In this document: piece by piece, positions 9,377 to 18,614 of the stretch | Layout of the letters: the number at the start of each line of letters is the position of its first letter | How positions within the stretch are numbered: position 1 is the stretch's first letter | From: CAVUNY01 sp963768585 | Lineage (GTDB): Bacteria > Chloroflexota > Anaerolineae > Anaerolineales > Anaerolineaceae | Direction: 5' to 3' | Assembly: GCA_963768585.1 (NCBI GenBank) | Contig: CAVYIF010000021.1 | Coordinates: 220,331-284,330, forward strand | DNA: 64,000 nucleotides | Notes under the pieces: model-generated | The model's database searches: none | What the model saw: only the letters and a program-made list of their open reading frames with translations | Told to the model about the DNA's origin: nothing | Translations under genes and position numbers: made by a program

Positions 9377-10078
9377 ATGGATGAAATACTACGCTTCCTG
9401 GTTAATTATGAGGCGTGGATCTATACAATCCTGGGGGTAGGTGGGCTGATTAATCTACGTAGAGTGCTTCAGGCCGTTAAAGAATGGCGTGGGGCTTCTT
9501 TCGGTCTGGAGAAGGAGAATGCCAGGTACCGGTTTAGTATTTCCATGACAATCTTGCTGGTTTTTATCGTGTTGGCTGGGATCGAATTTTTTTTGGTATC
9601 TTTCCTGGTGCCTAACCGCCCGCAAAGCACAAATCTTGCAACGCCAACCTTAGATCTGCTGGCCACACCCACTGTCACCTTACCTGCCGGCACGCGAGTC
9701 GCTGCCACCCCTACGGGGGTGAGCCGGACAGAGGTCCCGGTAGACCAAACAGGCTGCACACCCGGGGTGGTTGAGTGGTTGTATCCAACCGAAGGTGGTG
9801 AACTTCAGGGCACGGTGGTCTTAAAGGGGATCATTAATGTGCCCACAATCGGGTTCTACAAATATGAATACAGCCCGGTTGGCTCCGATACCTGGGTGAC
9901 CATTGCGGCAGGCAATGAAAAAGCAACCAAAGAACCGGGACATGAAAATGAACTCGGCGGCGCCTGGAACACGGCGCAGCTTCCGACCGGGGATTACCGC
10001 CTACGCCTGGTTGTGTATGATAGCCAGAATAATGCTTTACCGGCCTGCGAGATCAATATCCGTATCATTTCACCATAA
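9377..10078 (+). CDS. Membrane-anchored exported protein with Thr/Pro linker, unknown function
   Basis: A 233-residue protein with a short hydrophobic stretch at residues 13-25 and a strong membrane segment at about 55-77. This is followed by a low-complexity Thr/Pro/Ala linker (LATPTLDLLATPTVTLPAG) and a C-terminal domain of about 105 residues. That domain contains two cysteines that could pair (GCTPGVVEW and LPACEIN) and reads like a small Ig/FnIII-type beta sandwich (WLYPTEGGELQGTVVLKG, TGDYRLRLVVYDSQ). The outside location of the C-terminal domain is inference from the linker. The 180 bases upstream hold no gene; a small hairpin (CTTGCC/GGCAAG, 9347-9363) lies close to the start. No family name is offered. 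Confidence 0.7.
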   Translation: MDEILRFLVNYEAWIYTILGVGGLINLRRVLQAVKEWRGASFGLEKENARYRFSISMTILLVFIVLAGIEFFLVSFLVPNRPQSTNLATPTLDLLATPTVTLPAGTRVAATPTGVSRTEVPVDQTGCTPGVVEWLYPTEGGELQGTVVLKGIINVPTIGFYKYEYSPVGSDTWVTIAAGNEKATKEPGHENELGGAWNTAQLPTGDYRLRLVVYDSQNNALPACEINIRIISP

Positions 10079-10092
10079 CATGGAGGGTGTCA

Positions 10093-10632
10093 ATGCCAGA
10101 AATTGAAATTCGACCTGCAGCGCTTACTGATATGAATTCATTGCTGCAAATGGACCATTCATACCAGACGGCGTATGTCTGGCAGATGGACCGTTTTATC
10201 GAAAAGGGGGTGATCAACATTCATTTTCGTGAAACCCGTTTACCCAGACCTGTTAGAGTTGATTATCCTAATCCGCCAGAAAAATTGGTGAATGATTTTT
10301 CAACCAAAGGTAATGTCCTGGCGGCTGTGATTGGCAATGTTTCGGTGGGTTATATACAAATCACTGAAAACCCCAGTACATCCACGGCCTGGGTGATCAA
10401 CATGGCAGTGATCGAAGAGCTGCGCCACAAGGGAATTGGGTCGGCATTGCTGTTTGCCGGGCAAAATTGGGCCGCTCAGCGCAACCTTCGCCGGATGGTA
10501 TTAGAAATGCAGTCAAAAAATTTCCCGGCAATTCAGCTTGCAAATAAGCTGGGCTATGAATTTTCGGGGTACAATGATCATTATTACGAAAATCGGGATA
10601 TTGCCTTATTCTTTTCCATTTTCCTGAGATGA
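10093..10632 (+). CDS. GNAT-family N-acetyltransferase
   Basis: Acetyl-CoA-dependent transferase of the GNAT fold, 179 residues. Motif A, which holds the acetyl-CoA pyrophosphate, is visible as VIEELRHKGIGSALL near residue 103. The C-terminal NKLGYEFSGYNDHYYEN is the usual motif-B end. ATG 10093 is favoured because TGGAGG at 10080-10085 lies upstream; an in-frame GTG at 10087 lies next to that site. The substrate is unknown. The next gene begins 23 bases downstream on the same strand. Confidence 0.86.
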   Translation: MPEIEIRPAALTDMNSLLQMDHSYQTAYVWQMDRFIEKGVINIHFRETRLPRPVRVDYPNPPEKLVNDFSTKGNVLAAVIGNVSVGYIQITENPSTSTAWVINMAVIEELRHKGIGSALLFAGQNWAAQRNLRRMVLEMQSKNFPAIQLANKLGYEFSGYNDHYYENRDIALFFSIFLR

Positions 10633-10655
10633 ACGCGGAGTAAACTCAGCAGTTT

Positions 10656-12560
10656 ATGTTGGATAGCTGGCAGACCATCCTGCTCGGGCTCTTGCATACC
10701 CTGACGCAAATATTGACCGCAGGGATTGCCATCACGGCTTTTTCCTTGCTCGTTTATGCGCTTACGTTTAACCTACGTAATCGAGTCGCCAGGTCATTCA
10801 TGCTCATCCTGGTATGTGTGGTCACGGTCTTTACCGCGGATGCGCTGGGCTCGAATGCCGCAGATTTATTTGATACAGAATTGTGGCTGCGTTTTCAGTG
10901 GGTTGGGATCATATTTTTACCGGTCACATACCTTCATTTTTCTGATTCACTGCTCGAAACGACTGGCAAGCCCAGCCGTGGACGGCGCCGTTGGGCTATT
11001 CGCTTTAGCTATTTTATTTCCAGCCTTTTTTTAATCAGCCTGCCATTTTCTTATTTTGTCGGTCCACTCGTGGTCGATCGCGGCCCGGCGCCATATTTAC
11101 AGCCTACTACCCTGACAGCCGTTTTTCTGGCCTGTTATTTTGTCGTCATGGTGATCTCATGGATCAATTTTGGCAGAGCCTACCGGCGGACGACCAATCC
11201 CACCAGCCGGCGGCGTATGGTTTATCTGATTACCGGCTCCGCCGCGCCAGCATTGGGTTCTTTTCCGTTCTTGTTATTTGATTCTGGATTTGCTAACCTG
11301 CATCCATTGTTTTTCTGGCTGACAGCTTTCTTAAGCAATCTATTAGTAGGTGTGCTCCTGGTGGTTATGGCTTATGCCGTTGCTTTTTTTGGCGTTGCCT
11401 GGACGGACCGGGTGGTGAAAGCGCGTTTGTTCAAATGGCTGATTCGCGGGCCGATCACAGCCAGCATCACCCTGGGCCTGGTGACCCTTGTCCGGCGAGC
11501 CGGGGAGGCGTTTGGGGTCAGCTACTCGGCTTTTGTCCCCATCATTATGGTGGTGACCATCCTGCTCCTGGAGCACATCATCACCCTTTTTGGACCTCTG
11601 GCTGAGCGATTCTTATTCGATGGAGCGGACCGGACGGAGCTTGGATTGCTGCGCGAATTGGAGGAGCGGCTGCTGACCACCAACGACCTGCGCCAATTTT
11701 TGGAGATGATTCTGGCTGCGGTCCGCGACCGATTTCAGGCCCCAGGTGCTTACGTGGCTGCGCTTAATAATGGTAATGGGCTGGAAATGATTGCCAGAAC
11801 CGGGAAGGGCGGTTTCGATCCTGAAAATGCCCAAGATATTCTTGCGTGTCTGGATTCAGGGATGAACGATCAAACTTTGTTTATCCAATGGCAGCAGGAT
11901 TACCTGGTTCCTCTTTTAAATGACGATGATCTCGAACGTAAACCGATGGGAATATTAGGCGTGAGTGGGATCGCGAACCTGGCATTGGATGAGGAGGCCA
12001 AGCAGGCGCTTTCCGTCCTGGGCCGGCGCGCGGCCCTTGCCCTGCGGGATCGACAGATCCAACAGCAATTGTTTCAGACGTTGGTTGAATTAACTCCTCA
12101 GGTTGGATTGATCCAATCTTTGCGCGCAGCCGGGCGTTATAACGAAACCCGTCTTTACCAGGAAGATATCACAATATTGGAATCAGATTTCAGTCATTGG
12201 GTTAAAGAATCCTTAACTCATTATTGGGGCGGTCCAAAATTGACTGAAAGCCCACTTATTCAACTGCAAATTGTCAGACAAACAGCGCATGAGATGGAAG
12301 GTAATACAGCCAATGGTCTGCGCGCTGTTTTACGTGAAGCTATTGACCGTATTAAACCTGAAGGGGAGAGAAAATTTACCGGTGAATGGATTTTGTATAA
12401 TATCCTCGAAATGAAATTCATGGAGGGTCGCAAAGTGCGGGAGATTGCCCTGCGCCTGTCAATGTCAGAAGCCGATCTTTATCGAAAACAGCGGGTTGCA
12501 ATTGATGCGGTAGCCAAGGTGATCATGGAAATGGAAGAAAGCAATCGAACCACCAAATAG
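10656..12560 (+). CDS. 7TM sensor-GAF protein with C-terminal HTH-like domain, no kinase
   Basis: A 634-residue protein. The first about 300 residues contain a row of hydrophobic segments resembling the 7TM/8TM head found on some bacterial histidine kinases. Residues about 325-470 read as a GAF domain (LGLLRELEERLLTTNDLRQF, PMGILGVSGIANLALDEEA, LGRRAALALRDRQ). No HisKA or HATPase motif follows. Instead the C-terminus has a helical region ending in EGRKVREIALRLSMSEADLY, a helix-turn-helix-like pattern similar to sigma region 4. It could be a membrane-bound one-component regulator. The ATG is at 10656; no strong ribosome site is visible, only AACGCGGAG further upstream. Function is inference. 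Confidence 0.78.
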   Translation: MLDSWQTILLGLLHTLTQILTAGIAITAFSLLVYALTFNLRNRVARSFMLILVCVVTVFTADALGSNAADLFDTELWLRFQWVGIIFLPVTYLHFSDSLLETTGKPSRGRRRWAIRFSYFISSLFLISLPFSYFVGPLVVDRGPAPYLQPTTLTAVFLACYFVVMVISWINFGRAYRRTTNPTSRRRMVYLITGSAAPALGSFPFLLFDSGFANLHPLFFWLTAFLSNLLVGVLLVVMAYAVAFFGVAWTDRVVKARLFKWLIRGPITASITLGLVTLVRRAGEAFGVSYSAFVPIIMVVTILLLEHIITLFGPLAERFLFDGADRTELGLLRELEERLLTTNDLRQFLEMILAAVRDRFQAPGAYVAALNNGNGLEMIARTGKGGFDPENAQDILACLDSGMNDQTLFIQWQQDYLVPLLNDDDLERKPMGILGVSGIANLALDEEAKQALSVLGRRAALALRDRQIQQQLFQTLVELTPQVGLIQSLRAAGRYNETRLYQEDITILESDFSHWVKESLTHYWGGPKLTESPLIQLQIVRQTAHEMEGNTANGLRAVLREAIDRIKPEGERKFTGEWILYNILEMKFMEGRKVREIALRLSMSEADLYRKQRVAIDAVAKVIMEMEESNRTTK

Positions 12561-12573
12561 GCTTGCGTTTTCT

Positions 12574-12602
12574 TTGGTAGTTAATAATTTTCAAGTTATA
12601 AT
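12574..12602 (+). promoter_or_regulatory. Sigma-70-type promoter for the S1-protein/ftsK unit
   Basis: TTGGTA at 12574-12579 and TATAAT at 12597-12602 with a 17-base spacer, 60 bases before the S1-domain gene. The -10 is a perfect consensus match. Confidence 0.65.
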
Positions 12603-12661
12603 TATCGGGATGCAACGTATTATTTATTATCAATGGTAGTGGTTGTCGGGGAGGAAGATTG

Positions 12662-13609
12662 ATGTTTCAGAATCAGGTAGATTCGAAAGAGGATGAGCAG
12701 AACCCTGAGCTGGATGAAGGTTGGTGGGCATCAGTTTTAGCTGATGAAATCTATCATACAGACGCAGTCAAAGAAGTAATTGACAGGAGTCCTGCACACC
12801 AAAATGCGAATAAGGTAGATTGGGACCATGTTCGGGACTTGTACGACCAGGATGAAATCGTGGAATTAGAGGTCCAGGGATATAATCGCGGAGGATTGCT
12901 GGTTCAGAGTGAGAACGTTCAGGGATTCGTGCCCATTTCTCATCTGGTGGATATACCCGGCGGGATTGATGAGGATCGGCGCAAAGAAATCCTCGCCGAG
13001 TATATTGGCCGGTTCTTGAGATTAAAAGTGATCGAGTGTGAGCCTTCTCAGGAAAGAATTGTCTTATCAGAACGGGCAGCCTTAGCCGGGGAGGGCCGGC
13101 GAAAACAGCTCTTTCTGGCGCTGAAGAACGGGGATGTGGTATCCGGAACGGTTACCAATGTCACTGAATTTGGTGCTTTTGTGGACCTGGGAGGGGTTGA
13201 AGGATTGATCCATGTCTCAGAACTATCCTGGGGACGCGTGCAGCATCCCTGTGAAGTTCTGCAAATTGGGCAAGCCGTTCAAACCCTGGTTCTCCAGGTC
13301 TCGGAAGAGAATGCCCGTGTCGCATTAAGCTTGAAGCGACTGCATTCCAACCCGTGGGAGATGCTGGTAAAAAAATATAATCCTGGCGATATCGTGCCGG
13401 CGACGGTCACAACCATTGTTCGTTATGGCGCGTTTGCCAGATTAGATGAAGGTGTCGAAGGTTTGATCCACATCTCCTCTATCGCATTGCCATCGGGTGT
13501 GCGCGAACTGGATAAAATGATCGAACCGGGACAATCCATTCAGGTTCGCATCCTCCATATCGATACCGAGCGCCGCCGCCTCGGATTAGGCCTGGTAACG
13601 GTTGAATGA
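12662..13609 (+). CDS. S1-domain RNA-binding protein (ribosomal protein S1-like)
   Basis: A 315-residue protein with three S1 (OB-fold) RNA-binding repeats: about residues 65-135 (ELEVQGYNRGGLLVQSENVQGFVPISHL), 155-225 (VSGTVTNVTEFGAFVDLG) and 240-312 (VPATVTTIVRYGAFARLD). A short acidic N-terminal region precedes them. By family it binds single-stranded mRNA and may help translation initiation, as short S1 proteins do in several phyla. The ATG at 12662 follows GAGGAAG at 12651-12657; the in-frame TTG at 12659 is less likely. The stop overlaps the ftsK start (ATGA), so the two are translationally coupled. Confidence 0.9.
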   Translation: MFQNQVDSKEDEQNPELDEGWWASVLADEIYHTDAVKEVIDRSPAHQNANKVDWDHVRDLYDQDEIVELEVQGYNRGGLLVQSENVQGFVPISHLVDIPGGIDEDRRKEILAEYIGRFLRLKVIECEPSQERIVLSERAALAGEGRRKQLFLALKNGDVVSGTVTNVTEFGAFVDLGGVEGLIHVSELSWGRVQHPCEVLQIGQAVQTLVLQVSEENARVALSLKRLHSNPWEMLVKKYNPGDIVPATVTTIVRYGAFARLDEGVEGLIHISSIALPSGVRELDKMIEPGQSIQVRILHIDTERRRLGLGLVTVE

Positions 13610-15817
13610 CGAGTCCGGCGGGTAAATCAACCTCCTCATCCTCTAAAAAAGTGAAACAAACTGCACCACCTGAAAACCCTGAAGATTGGGTAAGTAGGTT
13701 GGCGCAGTTTTGGTTTCAAATTGAACGATTTGTTTGGGATGTTTTGGGGGTTATTCTTTTAGCATTGGGAGTCATTCTGCTGCTTGGCTTGCTCGGATTA
13801 ACTCGGGGTTCGATGCTCACCCCGATGATTCAGGTAGTGGACCGTGGATTTGGTTGGGGCGGCTTTCTGGTGGTGGCTTTTATCTCCATTCTGGGTTTAT
13901 TTGCCTTACGCCGTAGGAAACAGAACGAGGCTCCATTCCCAATGAAGCAATTGTTGTTGCTGGAAGGATGGGCGTTCTGCCTTTTGGCCTTATTCACCTT
14001 GTTAGGCGGACGTTCTTTGGATCAAGCCGAACAAGGGTATGGCGGCGGATTGGTGGGTTGGGGGCTGGTTGAGCTGGTAAGTAAAATTCTCCCGGATCCT
14101 TTCTTACTGGTGTTGTTTATCGCATTGTTTGTAGTCTTTGGGTTGTTTGGTTTCGGCCTGACGAGACGCTTTTCGGAATGGATTGATGCCTGGTTGGCGA
14201 CACCAGACGAACCCGACCTGGTTGATTTAGCGGCGTTGACATCTAACTCAACTCAATCCGCTGCCCAGGGTCTCAGCTTCATCTCGGACCCAGAAGTCAG
14301 AAAAACATCGCAGTCTGATCAATATTAACCCACCATCTCGACCTGCCGGTGCCCTGCACAGAGATGAACGACTGCCGCCATTTAACCTGCTGGGCAGTGA
14401 GCAGACTACCCGCGTCGATGAATCCCATATTCATGATATCGCTGCACTGCTGGAGCGTACTCTGGCGGAGTTCGGTATTCCCGCCCACGTGATGGGTTTT
14501 CGGGTTGGTCCTACCGTTACCCAATATGCGGTGGAACCTGGATTTATCGAAAAAACCGGTCCGGATGGAGAAATTACCCGGCAAAAAATCCGCATCTCGC
14601 AAATATCGGCCCTTTCGAGAGACCTGGCATTGCGCCTTTCGGCCGAACGATTGAGAATTGAAGCCCCGGTCCCGGGAAAATCATTCGTCGGGGTTGAGGT
14701 GCCAAACCCGCGAAGTACGGTCGTTCGCTTGCGCCCTATGCTCGAGTCGGACGCTTTTCAAAAACTCAGTTCACCTTTGGCGATTGCATTAGGGCAGGAT
14801 GTTTCCGGGCAGCCAGTCGTAGCAGATCTGTCTCGTATGCCGCATCTATTAATTGCCGGTACAACCGGATCCGGTAAATCAGTTTGCATTGAAGCTTTGA
14901 CGACCTGTCTTGTCATGAACAATACTCCGGATGAGCTGCGCCTGGCGATGATGGACCCCAAGATGGTTGAATTGGTTCGATTTAATGGTCTGCCTCATTT
15001 ATTGGGGAAAGTGGAAACAGAAATCGATCGCATGCTCGGGGTCCTGCGCTGGGCGTTGGCAGAAATGGATCATCGTTACCGTCTTTTGGAAGGAGCCCGG
15101 GTGCGCGATTTGGAAGGCTACAACCGAAAAATGGAACGAAAAAAACAGCAGCCGCTGCCGCGCATTGTGGTGATGGTGGATGAATTGGCAGACCTGATGA
15201 TGAGTGCTCCGGATCAAACTGAGCAAGCTGTGGTGCGGCTGGCCCAAATGGCCCGCGCCACCGGAATTCACCTGGTGGTCGCCACCCAACGGCCCAGCAC
15301 GGATGTGGTCACCGGTCTGATTAAGGCTAATTTTCCAGCAAGAATTTCATTCACTGTAGCCTCTTCCATCGATTCTCGGGTCATTTTAGATACGTCCGGG
15401 GCCGAGGCTCTGCTCGGGCGAGGAGATATGTTGTTTTTGAACCCTGAACAAGGGATCCCTATCAGATCACAAGGCGTATGGGTTAATGATCAGGAAATCG
15501 AAAAAGTCATTAATTATTGGAAGAAAATGCGCCCACCAGAAGGTGAATCGGCACCCTGGGAGGATTTGATCCAGGAAGATGATGACTCCACGGATAAATT
15601 AGTCGAAGACGCGATATCGATCGTACGCTCAAGCCAGCGCGCTTCTGCCTCCATGCTGCAGCGCCGCCTGCGAATTGGCTATCCACGGGCTGCGAATCTG
15701 ATCGACCAGTTGGAAGCCCTGGGAATTGTTGGCCCTTCGCAGGGTGGCGGGCGTGAACGCGAGGTGCTGGTTCCACCTGATGATGAAGATGAAACTGGAG
15801 ATCAGGATGAGGAGTAA
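13606..15817 (+). CDS. ftsK: FtsK/SpoIIIE DNA translocase, interrupted by a one-base frameshift
   Basis: Septal double-stranded DNA pump that clears chromosomes from the division site. The N-terminal frame (13606-14328) has four membrane segments, about residues 45-66, 80-103, 118-136 and 160-185. The motor frame has an alpha/beta core (VMGFRVGPTVTQYAVEPG), Walker A AGTTGSGKS, Walker B IVVMVDELADLMM, the GLIKANFPARISF block, and a C-terminal winged-helix gamma domain (SMLQRRLRIGYPRAANLIDQLE). The frames join at the A5 run 14301-14305. Dropping one A gives a continuous protein of 736 residues. Since FtsK is usually important for growth, sequencing error is more likely than decay. A shorter product starting at GTG/ATG near 14489 would lack the membrane anchor. 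Confidence 0.92.
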
Positions 15818-15918
15818 AGAATTCTTGACGGATGGATACGGACAAGGTAAGATACCTGGATGTTTTTATTCATTCTTGTAAATCATGGCCAAAAAGCAGA
15901 TTTTTTCACCAAAATTAT

Positions 15919-15945
15919 GGGCGGACAGACCTGTCCGCCTGTTTT
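15919..15945 (+). terminator. Rho-independent terminator after ftsK
   Basis: Stem GGGCGGACA (15919-15927) with loop GACC and TGTCCGCCT (15932-15940), followed by GTTTTA. It separates ftsK from the PfkB kinase gene. Confidence 0.6.
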
Positions 15946-15985
15946 ATGTAAGTCGTTGACAGAAATTAAATCTTGAAAGGTATCC

Positions 15986-16910
15986 ATGGGTAATAGAATT
16001 TTAGCATTTGGTAATCCTGTTTATGATGTGATATCGACCCCGAGTATTGTGCGCAGTGAACGCATCCTTTCGGGCTGTTCAACCAACGCATGTCTGGCTG
16101 CTGCGCTGCTTGGTGAGCAGACGACGCTGGTCGGCACGGTGGGCGATGATTTCCGTGCCCAACTTGAGGCTGATTTGAATTCACGCGGGGTAGATTTTCA
16201 ATTGTTCCCTTCCAAAGAAACCGGAGGGTTCTCATTAATTTATTATGACAACCAGGGCAATCGCCATCTCACCATCTTAGGAACTGCGGATCCAATCCCT
16301 CTCCTCTCCCGATTCAGTCGCCGGTGCAGACATCATCTTGATCGGGCCGATTCTGGGCGAAGTAAATGCAAGCCTGGTTGAAAAAATCTGTCTGGCCAGC
16401 CGCGCGCCGATTGTCGTTGACCCGCAAGGTTTGCTGCGCGGCAGCAAGGATGGAAAAATTTTCCACGAGAAGACGATTGATTTCGAAAAAATTTCTGCCA
16501 TGGCGACGGTGGTAAAAGCCAATGAGTTAGAGACAAAAGTCGTCACAGGGATTGATCCCCGGCAGGACCCGGAAGGCGCTGTGCGAGCACTGCACCGCTT
16601 TGGTTGTAAGATCGCGATCACCACCCTGGCTGAGGCAGGATCTATCATCTACGATGGTGATAAAGTCTATATCATCCCGCCTTTTGCGACCAACGCAATC
16701 GATCCCACCGGGGCCGGCGATACCTATGCGGCTGGCTTTATGGTTAAGTATCTTGAAACGCCGCAAGATCTGACCTCTGTGGGATGTTTCGGTTCGAGTG
16801 TTGCTTCGGTCATGGTCGAAAACAGCGGCCCTGATTTTCCGCTGACCCGAAATGAAGCGGATCGCCGCCATGCTTTCTTGATGAGCCAACCCAAAAAACT
16901 GGCGTTGTAA
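15986..16910 (+). CDS. PfkB-family carbohydrate kinase, interrupted by a one-base frameshift
   Basis: Sugar or nucleoside kinase of the ribokinase/PfkB fold. The N-terminal frame (15986-16381) has GNPVYDVI, the substrate-lid region and GCSTNACLAAALLG. The second frame carries GADIILIGPILGEVN, the phosphate block VVKANELETK and the catalytic DPTGAGDTYAAGFM near the C-terminus. The frames cross in the C/T-rich stretch 16292-16312; removing one base there gives 307 residues, normal for the family. The gene is 14 bases before a CDP-alcohol phosphatidyltransferase gene, which raises the idea that it phosphorylates a polyol headgroup precursor such as inositol. That is a guess; ribose, fructose and adenosine are other options. 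Confidence 0.86.
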
Positions 16911-16924
16911 GCGGGGGAGGATGC

Positions 16925-17521
16925 ATGTTAACACGCTGGCGGGCACTCTATGAAAAATTCTCCATCCCATTTGGCAAGGCCAGTTTACGCCTTGGATTGA
17001 CCCCTAATTTTTGGACACTGTTTAGCTTATTTTCGGGCGCCGTAGCTGCCCTGGCAATTGGCCTGGGCTTTTTCGGTTGGGGTCTGGCGATGATCATCGT
17101 CATGAACGTGACCGACATGCTGGACGGTGCCACGGCTCGCGCCGGAAACCTGGGGACACCTGCCGGGATGGTTCTGGACCATGTATGCGACCGCTACGGA
17201 GAATTCTTCTTGTTCGCCGGCTATATGCTGGGCGGATGGATCTCTCCTGGGTTGGCCCTGTTCGCGGCATCTGGTGTGATTATGGCTTCGTATGTGCGGG
17301 CCAAAGCCGAGTCGACCGGTTTGGTTAAATCCTGTACGGTGGGTTTAGCCGGCAGGCAAGAAAAACTAATTCTCATGATGCTGGGCTTGATCTGCTTTAT
17401 GTTTAACTGGATGCTGGTGGGTCAAATTTTCATTTTTTTGGCAGGTTTGATTTCTCATATCACCGCAGTGCAGCGGTTGTTGTTTGCGCGTAAAGAAATT
17501 TTACATCCAGGATTAAAATAG
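16925..17521 (+). CDS. CDP-alcohol phosphatidyltransferase family protein
   Basis: Integral membrane enzyme that transfers a phosphatidyl group from CDP-diacylglycerol to an alcohol or phospho-alcohol; 198 residues. The signature D-x2-DG-x2-AR-x8-G-x3-D-x3-D is complete (starting DMLDGATARAGNLGTPAG and ending LDHVCD, residues about 68-93). Around five hydrophobic segments are apparent. ATG 16925 is preceded by GGGGGAGG; another ATG at 16921 is out of frame. The acceptor (inositol phosphate, glycerol phosphate or other) cannot be read directly. The PfkB kinase upstream and lgt downstream put it in a lipid-headgroup setting. Confidence 0.9.
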   Translation: MLTRWRALYEKFSIPFGKASLRLGLTPNFWTLFSLFSGAVAALAIGLGFFGWGLAMIIVMNVTDMLDGATARAGNLGTPAGMVLDHVCDRYGEFFLFAGYMLGGWISPGLALFAASGVIMASYVRAKAESTGLVKSCTVGLAGRQEKLILMMLGLICFMFNWMLVGQIFIFLAGLISHITAVQRLLFARKEILHPGLK

Positions 17522-17554
17522 ATGGATGTGTTACCTTTCGGCCTGGAGGAATAA

Positions 17555-18382
17555 ATGAGTATCGATCGTTACGGTATTCTAATCGGAACTTTCAAGATAT
17601 ATTTTTACGGGATCATCATAATGTCCGGGGTTATTGCCGCGGCACTGGTGGCCTATCGGCGCGCCCCGAAATATGGTGAGAACCCCGAGCGTGTTTGGGA
17701 TATCGTCACCTGGGCGGTGATCGCCGGTGTAATCGGTGCCAGAATCTGGCACATTCTCACCCCATCGCCGTCTCTGGTGGCGCAAGGGATCACCACCTAT
17801 TATTACCTGACCCATCCATTGGATGCCATTGATATCCGCAACGGAGGGTTGGGTATCGTTGGTGCGGTTGCTGGCGGAGCCCTGGCCGTATTTATTTACT
17901 TGCGTAGGAGTAAATCGAGCTTTTTGACCTGGGTCGATATTATTGCTCCGGGATTGATCCTGGCTCAGGCTATTGGGCGTTGGGGTAATTTTGTCAATCA
18001 GGAATTGTACGGCGCTCCCACCAATCTCCCCTGGGCATTATTCATCGATCCATCTCATCGCCTGCCGCAATATGCGGATGTGGCTTATTATCATCCGACT
18101 TTCCTTTATGAAAGTCTGCTGAACCTGATCGGGATGGGGTTGTTGATCTGGATTTCAAACCGCTACTTCGAGAAGCTAAAGCCGGGGGATGTCTTCCTGG
18201 TTTATCTGATCTACTATCCGATTGTGCGCATTTTCATGGAAATGCTGCGTCTGGATTCCTCGACTGTGGCCGGTCTAAACGCCAATCAGGCCTTTATGAT
18301 CGTGGTAGCCCTGGCTTCGGCAGCGGTACTGGCCATACGCCACCTGAGGAGACCTTCTTCAGGTGAGATACAAGAAGCATAA
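17555..18382 (+). CDS. lgt: Prolipoprotein diacylglyceryl transferase
   Basis: Membrane enzyme that moves diacylglycerol from phosphatidylglycerol to the lipobox cysteine of prolipoproteins, the first step of lipoprotein maturation. The signature GRWGNFVNQELYGAPT is at about residue 142, with the conserved YHPTFLYES near 184 and RFxME-like RIFMEMLRLDSS near 225. Seven membrane segments are expected. The start ATG 17555 follows CTGGAGG. Substrates in this window include the lipoboxes of the genes at 40411 and 59784. Length (275 residues) is typical. Confidence 0.96.
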   Translation: MSIDRYGILIGTFKIYFYGIIIMSGVIAAALVAYRRAPKYGENPERVWDIVTWAVIAGVIGARIWHILTPSPSLVAQGITTYYYLTHPLDAIDIRNGGLGIVGAVAGGALAVFIYLRRSKSSFLTWVDIIAPGLILAQAIGRWGNFVNQELYGAPTNLPWALFIDPSHRLPQYADVAYYHPTFLYESLLNLIGMGLLIWISNRYFEKLKPGDVFLVYLIYYPIVRIFMEMLRLDSSTVAGLNANQAFMIVVALASAAVLAIRHLRRPSSGEIQEA

Positions 18383-18386
18383 ATAA

Positions 18387-18424
18387 GCAAAGAAGATTGG
18401 GACAAAAACCCCAATCTTCTTTGC
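18387..18424 (+). terminator. Long perfect hairpin after lgt
   Basis: GCAAAGAAGATTGGG (18387-18401) pairs perfectly with 18410-18424 across an 8-base loop. No T-run follows, so it may be a processing or stabilising hairpin rather than a standard terminator. Confidence 0.5.
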
Positions 18425-18614
18425 AGAACCGCGCTTCTATTATTCCATTCGAATAACCTAAAGAAGATTTCATTCTGAAAAGGGTTTGTTGGCATAGAAC
18501 ACTATTGCCATAAGCCCTGATATTTCTCTTTACAAGTTTGTGAGGTTGTTGTTTACCCATTCGAAAGAAGGTAAGATTGAAAAGGTTTACCGAAAATTTT
18601 GAAAGTGGGATGCA

